Source of the DNA: Pseudomonadota bacterium
GTDB taxonomy: Bacteria; Pseudomonadota; Gammaproteobacteria; Steroidobacterales; Steroidobacteraceae
DNA length: 5,870 nucleotides
NCBI GenBank assembly: GCA_021805275.1
Contig: JAJZFQ010000109.1
Coordinates: forward strand, 1 to 5,870
Direction of reading: 5' to 3'
The notes below the pieces were generated by a model. The model ran no database searches, was not told the DNA's origin, and saw only the letters and a program-made list of their open reading frames with translations. The position numbers were made by a program, and so were the translations under genes. Positions 1 to 5,870 of this stretch are shown in pieces; position 1 is the first letter of the stretch; each line of letters opens with the position of its first letter.

Positions 1-523
1 CCGAGGACATCACGTAGCGGGCGCGCAGCAGCCCGAGGGCGGTCTTGCCGTCGCGGATCTCCCCGCCCTCGGCCCACTGGCAGGCCTCGGCGAAGGGTAC
101 CCAGTGCACCTCGATCACCTCGGCCTGCTCGTGGGCCGCGACCGCCGGTTCGATGCCGGTGGCCAGGTACAGGTGCAGCACTTCGCTGAACACGCCCGGG
201 GAGCTGAAATACGCGCCGAGACTGCGCCAGTCGCGGGCGCGTACGCCGGCCTCCTCGGTCAGCTCACGGCGTGCCGTCTCGAGCGGGGGCTCGCCCGGCT
301 CGAGCTTGCCGGCCGGCAGTTCCCATAGCCAACCGCCGGCGACGTAGCGGTACTGGCGCAGCAGGCAGACGCGCTGCTCGGCGTCGATGGCCACGGCCAC
401 GGCGCCTCCCGGGTGATGCACCACCTCGAGGGTCGCCTGGTGGCCGTTTGGCAGGCGTACCTCATCGGTGGTCACCGAGATGACGCGGCCGCGGTAGTGC
501 AGGGTCTTGTGGGCAGGGTCCAT
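1..523 (-). CDS. Nudix hydrolase, ADP-ribose pyrophosphatase type (C-terminus cut by window edge)
   Basis: The 174 visible residues carry a perfect Nudix box at about residues 72-94: G72, E78, then R86-E87-L88, E90-E91 and G93, fitting G-x5-E-x7-REU-x-EE-x-G-U. It is preceded by LLRQYRY (54-60) and WELPAG (67-72), both typical of ADP-ribose pyrophosphatases. A proline (P109) sits about 16 residues after the box, as described for ADP-ribose-specific Nudix enzymes. Such enzymes cleave ADP-ribose and related nucleotide sugars to AMP and a sugar phosphate in the cytosol, using Mg2+ held by the box glutamates. The ATG at 521-523 is the first possible start because an in-frame TAG lies four codons upstream (533-535); a weak TAGG ribosome site precedes it by 8 nt. 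The gene is divergent from the sulfotransferase-like gene. The family is certain; substrate specificity is inferred, and other nucleoside-diphosphate sugars remain possible. Confidence 0.93.
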   Translation of the reverse strand, partial: MDPAHKTLHYRGRVISVTTDEVRLPNGHQATLEVVHHPGGAVAVAIDAEQRVCLLRQYRYVAGGWLWELPAGKLEPGEPPLETARRELTEEAGVRARDWRSLGAYFSSPGVFSEVLHLYLATGIEPAVAAHEQAEVIEVHWVPFAEACQWAEGGEIRDGKTALGLLRARYVMSS

Positions 524-578
524 GGCTCGAGCCTAGCATCCCCGGGTGTCCCGGTGCGATCCGCGCCCCGCAGGGCCC

Positions 579-606
579 TTGAGGGTGGGGGAAGCACGCC
601 TTTAAA
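579..606 (+). promoter_or_regulatory. Possible sigma70-like promoter for the sulfotransferase-like gene
   Basis: TTGAGG (579-584) and TTTAAA (601-606) are separated by 16 nt, and each matches four of six positions of the -35 and -10 consensus. Transcription would begin near 613, giving a leader of about 26 nt before the GTG start at 639. It is the most AT-rich spot in the 115-nt divergent gap between the Nudix gene and this gene. This is inference from base matches only. Confidence 0.3.
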
Positions 607-638
607 CTGCGCCGTCCACGACCGACCAGGCTCGCCGC

Positions 639-1622
639 GTGTCCCGATCCCGCGCTGACATCTCCGCCGTCTATATCCACGCCGGCTGGCGTTGCGCGAG
701 CACCTATGTCTGGAGCCGATTCCGGGTGCTACCGGGCACCACGTGTTTCTACGAGCCGTTCGCCGAGCGGCTGGCGCACCTCTCGCCCAAGCGCGTGGCG
801 CGTGACACCGCGCAGGGTTGGCCGTCGCGGCATCCACCGCTCGAACGGCCGTACCGGGACGAATATCGCCCGCTGTTGAGACCTCTGCTGCGCGGGGTGA
901 GAGGCTACCGTGAGTCCTTCGCGCTCGAGCGCTACTTCCCGACGGACGGGGCACGTCATGAGATCGCCTATCTCGCCCGCTTAGTCGAGCATGCGACGGT
1001 GCGCGGCTCGGTGGCGGTGTTCGGGTTCTCCCGCTCGCTGCAGCGGGCTGCGGCTCTGCGGGCCGGGCTCGGCGGGTACCACATCGTGCTGCGGCGCAGC
1101 GCGCCGCAGCAGTGGCTCTCCTGCCGCAGCTACCGCGGTGCGGCTGCCGTGCCGTACTTCGAGGTGTGCCACGCAGCCCTCCTGGCGCAGGCCCCGGTAC
1201 ACTCGCCGGCCGGGCGTCTCGCCGCGAGTCTCGGCTTGCCGCGCATGCCGCGCTGGCCGCGGGACGTGCGCGGACGGTTGCAGGCGCTGCACCGGGCGCT
1301 CTCGTCCTGGAGCGACGAGCAGTCCTACCAGGCCTTCATCGGGGTGTACCTGCTCGGGCAGAGCGCGGCAACGCCGGCCGCCGACGTGATGATCGACGTC
1401 GAGCGCTTAGGGTCCTCCGAGGTGTATCGCTCGGCGGTGAGCGAGAGGATCGGCGCGGAGACCGGCCTGCCGGTGGACTTCAGCGACGCACTCACGCCCC
1501 GGTCGGAGGCGGCCGTGGTGAGTGTGGATTTCACGGCGGTGCAGGCCGACATTCGCGCCCGGCTCGTCGCCTTCGGTGCGGCGCTTGAACCCTTCGCGCC
1601 GCTCGAGGCCCCGGGGCCGTAA
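639..1622 (+). CDS. Sulfotransferase-like P-loop protein, hypothetical
   Basis: A 327-residue soluble protein with no signal peptide. Near the N-terminus, IHAGWRCASTYVWSRFR (13-29) followed by YEPF (38-41) resembles the 5'-phosphosulfate-binding loop of PAPS-dependent sulfotransferases, where a strand leads into a basic/Ser-Thr loop and helix. Around 147-165, YHIVLRRSAPQQWLSCRSY has the Arg and Ser spacing seen at the 3'-phosphate site (R152 or R153, with S161). I infer a sulfotransferase-family fold that may transfer sulfate to a sugar or other small acceptor; the acceptor cannot be read from the sequence. The GTG start at 639 is forced: an in-frame TAA lies at 603-605 and no other ATG, GTG or TTG follows it in frame. 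AGG at 628-630 is a usable ribosome site. It contains two TTA leucine codons (981, 1407), whereas the next gene lacks TTA over nearly its whole length. The gene is clearly coding; the function is moderately supported. Confidence 0.72.
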   Translation: MSRSRADISAVYIHAGWRCASTYVWSRFRVLPGTTCFYEPFAERLAHLSPKRVARDTAQGWPSRHPPLERPYRDEYRPLLRPLLRGVRGYRESFALERYFPTDGARHEIAYLARLVEHATVRGSVAVFGFSRSLQRAAALRAGLGGYHIVLRRSAPQQWLSCRSYRGAAAVPYFEVCHAALLAQAPVHSPAGRLAASLGLPRMPRWPRDVRGRLQALHRALSSWSDEQSYQAFIGVYLLGQSAATPAADVMIDVERLGSSEVYRSAVSERIGAETGLPVDFSDALTPRSEAAVVSVDFTAVQADIRARLVAFGAALEPFAPLEAPGP

Positions 1623-1703
1623 GGGCCTATCCAGTCCAGTTGGGCGGCGCGAGCTGTATGTTTCGCGCGCCGGTGCTTCATGGCGGCGCCGGGTCCGATT
1701 CCG

Positions 1704-1709
1704 TATAGT
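1704..1709 (+). promoter_or_regulatory. Possible -10 element for the helicase gene
   Basis: TATAGT matches five of six positions of TATAAT and lies 11 nt before the ATG, in the 98-nt gap after the sulfotransferase-like gene. No convincing -35 box is found at the normal distance. If used, the transcript would start around 1716 and be almost leaderless. That would fit the absence of a recognisable Shine-Dalgarno sequence before the start. Co-transcription from the upstream gene is equally possible. Confidence 0.22.
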
Positions 1710-1720
1710 TCCGGCCAGTC

Positions 1721-3787
1721 ATGTCGAGCGAGTCTCATCTTTCCCGGCTCAACGAGCCGCAGCGGCGCGCGGCCACCTTCGGGGAGCCAGAACCGGGTCG
1801 CGGCGTTCGCTGTGGACCGCTGCTCATCGTGGCCGGCGCGGGCACCGGTAAAACCAACACTCTGGCGCACCGGGTGGCGCACCTGGTGCTGCACGGCGTC
1901 GCGCCGGAGCGCATCCTGATGCTCACCTTCACACGGCGTGCCGCGGCGCAGATGCGCCTGCGCGCCGCCGACATCGTGCGCGGCGCCTCCGGTGGGGCGG
2001 TGCACGAGCGGCTCACCTGGAGCGGTACCTTCCATGCGATCGGCAACCGGCTGCTGCGTCACTACGCCGCGGCGCTCGGCCTGGATCCGCAGTTCACCGT
2101 GCTCGATCGTGCCGATGCGGCCGATCTGCTCGATGTGCTGCGCCAGGAACTCGGGCTGGCGCAGAAGGAGCAGCGTTTCCCGCGCAAGCAGACCTGTCTG
2201 CAGATCTACTCGCACCGGGTCAACACTCAGCGGCCACTGCGCGTGACGCTCGAGGAGCAGTTCCCCTGGTGCGCGCACTGGGAGGCGGAGCTCACCGGGC
2301 TGTTTCGCGCCTACGTCGAGCGCAAGCAGCGCGAGCATCTGCTCGACTACGACGATCTGCTGCTCTACTGGCACGTCATGATGAGCGAGGCGCGCCTGGC
2401 CGGCCAGATCGGCGGCCAGTTCGAGCACGTGCTCGTCGATGAGTACCAGGACACCAACACACTGCAGGCCGAGATCCTCCAGGCACTGAAGCCCGAGGGA
2501 GCGGGACTGGCGGTGGTCGGCGATGACGCGCAGGCGATCTACTCCTTTCGCGCCGCCTCGGTGGAGAATATCCTGGCGTTTCCGCAGCGCTTCACCCCGC
2601 CGGCGGCCGTGATCACTCTGGAGCAGAACTATCGCTCCACGCAGCCGATCCTGGATCTGTCCAACGCCGTCATGGCCGAGGCGTCCCGGCAGTTCCGCAA
2701 GGATCTGCGCGCGGTGCGCACCGGGGGCGTGCGGCCCCGCCTGTGCACCGTGCTCGATCAGCGCCAGCAGGCCGAATGTGTCTGCACCGAGGTGCTGCGC
2801 CGGCGCGAGGCGAACGTGCCGCTGAAGCATCAGGGCGTCCTGTTTCGCACCTCCAGCCACAGTGACGTGCTCGAGATCGAACTCGGCCGGCGCGGCATTC
2901 CGTTCGTGAAGTACGGCGGGCTGCGTTTTCTCGAAGCCGGTCACGTGAAAGATCTGCTCGGCGTGCTGCGCTGGGCCGATAACCCGCGCAACGCGCTCGC
3001 CGCGTTTCGCACGGTGCAACTGCTTCCGGGGATGGGCCCGGTGAACGCCCGGCGCGTGCTCGAGCATCTGGAGCGCGCCGGGGGCGCTCTCGGGGCGCTC
3101 ACGACCTTCGCGCCACCGCCGGCGGCCGCTGAGCACTGGGCGGAGTTGCTCGCGCTGCTGCGCGAACTGGCCGATCCGTGCTGTCCGTGGAGCGGCCAGG
3201 TGCAGCGGGCGCGGCGCTGGTACCAGCCGCACCTCGAGCGCATCTACGAGCAGGTCCATACCCGCAGCGGGGATCTCGAGCAGCTCGAGGTGCTCTCCGA
3301 TCAGTATCCCTCGCGCGAGCGCTTCCTCAGTGAGCTCGCGCTCGATCCGCCTTCGGCGGCCTCGGACCTCGCCGGCCCGCCGGCGCTCGATGAGGATTAC
3401 CTGGTGCTCTCGACCGTGCATTCGGCCAAGGGCATGGAGTGGGACACGGTCTACCTGCTCAACGTCGTCGACGGTAGCTTCCCCTCGGAGTTTGCGGCCG
3501 GGAGCACCGAGCAACTCGAGGAGGAGCGCCGGCTCTTCTACGTCGCGCTCACCCGCGCCCGCAACGACCTGCTGCTGTATGCGCCGCTGAAGTTTTATCT
3601 GACGGGCCAGCATCGCCACGGCGATGCGCATGTGTACGGCGGGCGCAGTCGCTTTCTCAGCGCCGGGGTGCTGGCGCACCTCGACAGTGACACGCCTGCG
3701 GCGCTCATCGAGGGGGCGGCGCAGGGTGCCACGGCGGGATTCGGCCCGGCACTCGATGTGGGCGCCCGCCTGCGCCAGATGTGGTAG
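1721..3787 (+). CDS. UvrD/Rep-family superfamily 1A ATP-dependent DNA helicase
   Basis: A complete 688-residue helicase with every SF1A motif in order: Q motif LNEPQRRAA (10-18), Walker A GAGTGKT (39-45), Ia LTFTRRAAAQM (68-78), WSGTFHAIG (100-108), LDYDDLL (208-214), Walker B DEYQD (240-244), III GDDAQAIYSFRAA (267-279), IV EQNYRST (301-307), V TVHSAKGMEWDTVYL (565-579) and VI EERRLFYVALTRAR (601-614). PGMGPVNARRVL (436-447) matches the GIG/helix-hairpin-helix element by which the 2B domain grips duplex DNA. It should translocate 3'-5' on single-stranded DNA and unwind duplexes in repair or replication restart. Only 74 residues follow motif VI, so the C-terminal Tudor-like domain of UvrD/PcrA seems absent. 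The length is nearer Rep. An in-frame TAG at 1706-1708 makes ATG 1721 the first start. It may be a paralogue of the housekeeping UvrD, so no symbol is given. Confidence 0.96.
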   Translation: MSSESHLSRLNEPQRRAATFGEPEPGRGVRCGPLLIVAGAGTGKTNTLAHRVAHLVLHGVAPERILMLTFTRRAAAQMRLRAADIVRGASGGAVHERLTWSGTFHAIGNRLLRHYAAALGLDPQFTVLDRADAADLLDVLRQELGLAQKEQRFPRKQTCLQIYSHRVNTQRPLRVTLEEQFPWCAHWEAELTGLFRAYVERKQREHLLDYDDLLLYWHVMMSEARLAGQIGGQFEHVLVDEYQDTNTLQAEILQALKPEGAGLAVVGDDAQAIYSFRAASVENILAFPQRFTPPAAVITLEQNYRSTQPILDLSNAVMAEASRQFRKDLRAVRTGGVRPRLCTVLDQRQQAECVCTEVLRRREANVPLKHQGVLFRTSSHSDVLEIELGRRGIPFVKYGGLRFLEAGHVKDLLGVLRWADNPRNALAAFRTVQLLPGMGPVNARRVLEHLERAGGALGALTTFAPPPAAAEHWAELLALLRELADPCCPWSGQVQRARRWYQPHLERIYEQVHTRSGDLEQLEVLSDQYPSRERFLSELALDPPSAASDLAGPPALDEDYLVLSTVHSAKGMEWDTVYLLNVVDGSFPSEFAAGSTEQLEEERRLFYVALTRARNDLLLYAPLKFYLTGQHRHGDAHVYGGRSRFLSAGVLAHLDSDTPAALIEGAAQGATAGFGPALDVGARLRQMW

Positions 3788-3790
3788 CAG

Positions 3791-3813
3791 CCCGGCGCGC
3801 TCAGCGCCGCGGG
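3791..3813. other. GC-rich inverted repeat at the convergent gene junction
   Basis: GGCGC (3794-3798) pairs with GCGCC (3804-3808) across a 5-nt loop. CCC (3791-3793) can add pairs to GGG (3811-3813) over a 2-nt bulge. It lies just after the helicase stop and includes the stop codon of the opposing lipoprotein gene (3801-3803). Only 13 nt separate the two genes. No T-tract follows on either strand, so it is not a clear intrinsic terminator; it may slow or stabilise both transcript ends. Confidence 0.3.
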
Positions 3814-4634
3814 ACTTTGACGAATTTCAGCGTGAAGCGATCCGGTTCCCCGATCGCCGCATAGCGGGCACGGTGGGTCTTGCCCAACCGGTAGGTCGGC
3901 GGCAGCGTCCAGGCGCCCGCCGGATAGGCCTTGTGGTCGCGCGGATTGGCGTTCACCTCGGAGGCGGCCACCAGTCGAAAGCCGCTCGCCTCGATGAGCT
4001 TGATCGCCTCGGACTGACGTACGTAACCGGTGTGCGCGTGCGGATCGCGCGGAGCGCCCGGAGCGGCACGATTGTCGACGACGCCGAGGACTCCGCCGAG
4101 CGCCAGGGCACGGTAGAGCGTGTGCAGCGCAACGCCGGCCTCCCCACGCGCCAGCCATTGGTGCAGCACGCCGCAGGCGATCACAAGATTGACGGAGCCC
4201 GGGGGGACGGCATCACCGCCGCCGGCGGGGAACGTCACGACCCGGACGCGGTCGTACAAGTGAGGGTTGGATGCGAGCAGCTCGCGATAGCGGGTATTGC
4301 GCGCGGCGAGAAAGGCGCTCTGGCCGGGATCGATCAGCGCGGCATCGAAGCGGCCGCGGCGGCGTACCAACGGGGCGATGATGCGCGTGTAGTAGCCGTC
4401 GGCGCGCGGCCAGACCTGCAGGACGCGACTCGTGGGTCGCAGCCCGAAGAACAGCAGCGTCTGCACCGGATGGCGGTCGCGGTCCCAGCGGCGCTGCGCC
4501 GCGGGGCGCGGGCCGGCCAGAATGGCGTCGAGCGCCGCCGCCGTGGAATGTCGTCCACTGGTGGTGGCGCAGCCCGACAGCAGGCTCAGGGCGGCGAGCG
4601 CGGCGGCCGGTGCGGCTTTGGGTAAGGCTCGCAT
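3801..4634 (-). CDS. Predicted lipoprotein with COG4798-type methyltransferase fold
   Basis: The 277-residue product starts with a lipoprotein signal peptide: basic R2 and K6, an Ala/Leu-rich core, then lipobox LSGC with C22 as the lipidated residue. Residue +2 is Ala rather than Asp, favouring the outer membrane. The rest follows the predicted methyltransferase family COG4798: DRHPVQTLLFFGLRP (53-67), VLQVWPRADGYYTRIIAPL (71-89), LHQW (157-160), YRALALGGVLGVVDNRA (174-190), then the NANPRD, GAWTLPPTYRLG and DRFTLKFVK blocks near the end. From memory, relatives have a Glu and a Gly-Gly-Gly stretch in motif I; here they read Gln and Arg-Ala-Asp, so SAM binding is uncertain. ATG 4634 is chosen because it gives a normal 21-residue signal peptide. 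ATG 4646 would add four residues. The TTG at 4667 falls in a terminator T-tract and is unlikely. No good ribosome site is visible. The substrate is unknown. Confidence 0.85.
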   Translation of the reverse strand: MRALPKAAPAAALAALSLLSGCATTSGRHSTAAALDAILAGPRPAAQRRWDRDRHPVQTLLFFGLRPTSRVLQVWPRADGYYTRIIAPLVRRRGRFDAALIDPGQSAFLAARNTRYRELLASNPHLYDRVRVVTFPAGGGDAVPPGSVNLVIACGVLHQWLARGEAGVALHTLYRALALGGVLGVVDNRAAPGAPRDPHAHTGYVRQSEAIKLIEASGFRLVAASEVNANPRDHKAYPAGAWTLPPTYRLGKTHRARYAAIGEPDRFTLKFVKVPRR

Positions 4635-4665
4635 GAGGGCTGCCATTGTGGACGGGTACGCGGCC

Positions 4666-4695
4666 AAAAAAAACCCCGCTTTATCTGCAGCGGGG
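4666..4695 (-). terminator. Intrinsic (Rho-independent) terminator of the RRM gene
   Basis: Read on the minus strand, a perfect 7-bp stem CCCCGCT/AGCGGGG (arms 4689-4695 and 4674-4680) encloses an 8-nt loop and runs directly into eight T residues (4673-4666). This is the textbook form and orientation for ending the minus-strand RRM transcript, whose stop codon is about 150 nt upstream. On the plus strand the homopolymer precedes the stem as A residues, so it would not act there. Confidence 0.9.
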
Positions 4696-4739
4696 CCGTG
4701 GGCCGGCCGGCGGGCATTGCATGAATGAAAATCTCAGCG

Positions 4740-4760
4740 GCACCCCGCCCCGGGGGGTGC
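4740..4760. repeat. 7-bp perfect inverted repeat in the RRM 3' region
   Basis: GCACCCC (4740-4746) and GGGGTGC (4754-4760) can form a GC-rich hairpin with a 7-nt loop. It lies between the RRM stop and its terminator. On the minus strand the next bases include ATTTT only after about 8 nt, so it is a poor terminator. It could act as a protective 3'-UTR stem. Some such repeats are expected in GC-rich DNA. Confidence 0.45.
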
Positions 4761-4844
4761 ATTGGGATCGCGCAACGGCCCGCCGCACCGGCCGGATCGA
4801 GGGTCGCCCCCCGCCGCGGGCCGGGACGACCACCCGTGTGCCGA

Positions 4845-5126
4845 TCAGCGGCGGAACGGCCCGCCGCCGGTGCGCGGCCGCGGCGCGCGTTCCTGCGCCT
4901 CGTTGACCCGCAGCGCCCGGCCGCTCATCTGGAAGCCATTCAGCGCCTGGATTGCCCCCTGCGCCTCGCCCGGCGTCATCTCCACGAAGCCGAAGCCGCG
5001 CGGCTTGCCGGTTTCCCGGTCATTGATCAGCTTGACGGAATCCACCTTGCCGTGACGTTCGAAGAGCGTCTTCACGTCCTGCTCAGTGGCGTTGAACGGC
5101 AGATTGCCTACATAAATCGTCGTCAT
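4845..5126 (-). CDS. Small single-RRM RNA-binding protein
   Basis: A 93-residue protein made almost wholly of one RNA recognition motif. RNP2 is IYVGNL (4-9) and RNP1 is RGFGFVEM (43-50). The three RNA-stacking aromatics are present (Y5, F45, F47), with LFERHGKVDSVKLI (21-34) and ALNG between them and the final strand. A short basic Arg/Pro/Gly tail (ERAPRPRTGGGPFRR) ends the protein. It should bind single-stranded RNA in the cytosol. Bacterial relatives, best known as cyanobacterial Rbp proteins, are often cold- or stress-responsive; the role here is unknown. The ATG at 5126 is preferred over an in-frame start at 5165 because the RRM begins at the third residue and AAGAGAG (5135-5141) provides a ribosome site 8 nt away. 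The gene sits alone between a 319-nt upstream gap and its own terminator, which suggests a monocistronic transcript. Confidence 0.94.
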   Translation of the reverse strand: MTTIYVGNLPFNATEQDVKTLFERHGKVDSVKLINDRETGKPRGFGFVEMTPGEAQGAIQALNGFQMSGRALRVNEAQERAPRPRTGGGPFRR

Positions 5127-5367
5127 CCGGAGATCTCTCTTGGCAGCGCGAGCCGCGGGCCGCACGCGCCGGCCACGGGTTTCGCAGAATCGAACGGGAA
5201 GGTTGGGGGGTGGACGGACCCGGTCGGGCCGGGCACGGCCGCGCCTGAAAAGCGGCGCTCTGCACCAGGTTCACGTACGAACGATGCGCACAGATGGGCG
5301 GATCGAAAGCGCCGGACACTCAAACGTGATCAATCCACTGAGGACTGGGTACGTGCGGATGCTACTC

Positions 5368-5394
5368 CCGGCGTTTGCGGGACGCAAACACCGG
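5368..5394 (-). other. 12-bp hairpin, fully paired only as minus-strand RNA
   Basis: Arms 5368-5379 and 5383-5394 form 12 pairs around a 3-nt loop. The single non-complementary position (C5372 opposite A5390) becomes a G-U wobble when transcribed from the minus strand, but would be a C-A mismatch in plus-strand RNA. It lies 6 nt beyond the first post-speA hairpin. No T-tract follows. It may be part of the speA transcript end or an early leader element of the RRM gene. Confidence 0.55.
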
Positions 5395-5400
5395 TCACCT

Positions 5401-5424
5401 CGCCCCGGCGGGGCCGCCGGGGCG
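5401..5424 (-). terminator. GC-only 11-bp inverted repeat after speA, possible transcript-end hairpin
   Basis: CGCCCCGGCGG (5401-5411) and CCGCCGGGGCG (5414-5424) are exact reverse complements separated by 2 nt. About ten pairs with a 4-nt loop are sterically realistic. It begins 21 nt after the speA stop codon in the direction of transcription. There is no U-tract, so a classical intrinsic terminator is not shown. A pause, Rho-linked end, or 3'-stabilising stem is more likely. A dispersed chromosomal palindrome is another possibility. Confidence 0.45.
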
Positions 5425-5445
5425 TCTGTTGTGGGGTTGCAACGG

Positions 5446-5870
<425 letters not shown>

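Larger units (their letters stand above)
5127..5445 (-). other. 319-nt gap between speA and the RRM gene
   Basis: No protein gene is supported here. Next to speA it holds two strong hairpins, described separately. The remaining 240 nt must contain the RRM promoter and leader, but no clear -35/-10 pair stands out. TTGATC and TTGAGT occur on the minus strand near 5320-5333 without a matching -10. Nearer the gene, minus-strand positions 5220-5187 are C-rich and G-poor (17 C, 5 G of 34), the kind of base bias Rho prefers. A weak 5-bp stem (GCGCC 5241-5245, GGCGC 5254-5258) is also present. AAGAGAG at 5135-5141 is the RRM ribosome site. Confidence 0.5.

Noticed and set aside
1325..3679. A 784-codon open frame on the minus strand covering most of the helicase gene
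   Set aside because: Its codons lie exactly opposite the helicase codons, so its stops would require TTA, CTA or TCA in the helicase. Such codons are rare at this GC content and absent over that stretch. The translation has no recognisable domain, and the plus strand carries all helicase motifs.
3624..4625. A 333-codon open frame on the plus strand
   Set aside because: It overlaps the helicase C-terminus and then runs antisense to the lipoprotein gene, which has a signal peptide and family-wide conserved blocks. No domain is recognisable in it.
4665..4667. TTG as the start of the lipoprotein gene
   Set aside because: It lies inside the terminator's T-tract, has no ribosome site, and would add eleven residues before a normal lipoprotein signal peptide.
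5196..5230. Possible G-quadruplex from plus-strand G-runs
   Set aside because: There are too few separated runs of three or more G within a short span, and the transcribed RNA on the minus strand would be C-rich, not G-rich.
5271..5283. TTCACGTACGAA palindrome as an operator
   Set aside because: Beyond the 6-bp CGTACG core the arms are imperfect and only one copy exists, so no repressor site is supported.
5319..5332. FNR-like site (TTGAT-N4-TTTGA on the minus strand)
   Set aside because: Only the first half-site matches; the second matches the expected ATCAA at two of five positions, and no promoter is placed around it.

Overview
This 5.87 kb window is ordinary chromosomal DNA from a high-GC bacterium, most likely a gammaproteobacterium. 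The clues are strong G/C bias at third codon positions, a biosynthetic-type arginine decarboxylase, a COG4798-type lipoprotein and a small single-RRM protein. I cannot name the genus.

Layout from left to right. (1) A Nudix hydrolase of the ADP-ribose pyrophosphatase type on the minus strand, cut by the left edge. (2) A 115-nt divergent gap with a plausible plus-strand promoter. (3) A GTG-started sulfotransferase-like P-loop protein on the plus strand. (4) After 98 nt, a complete UvrD/Rep-type superfamily 1 DNA helicase on the plus strand. (5) A 13-nt convergent junction. (6) Three minus-strand genes read from the right edge leftward: the C-terminal end of speA, a 93-residue RNA-recognition-motif protein and a predicted methyltransferase-fold lipoprotein.

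The minus-strand genes do not look like one simple operon. speA is followed by two very stable hairpins. A 319-nt gap precedes the RRM gene. The RRM gene ends in a textbook intrinsic terminator whose T-tract lies only 20 to 32 nt before the lipoprotein start, so that gene probably needs its own promoter or terminator read-through.

The gene functions (nucleotide-sugar housekeeping, DNA unwinding, RNA binding, polyamine synthesis) do not form an evident shared pathway. I found no mobile element, CRISPR array, tRNA, rRNA or defence island. The parts most worth a second look are the degenerate SAM-binding motif in the lipoprotein, the paired hairpins behind speA (one of which is fully paired only as minus-strand RNA), and the terminator placed against a start codon.
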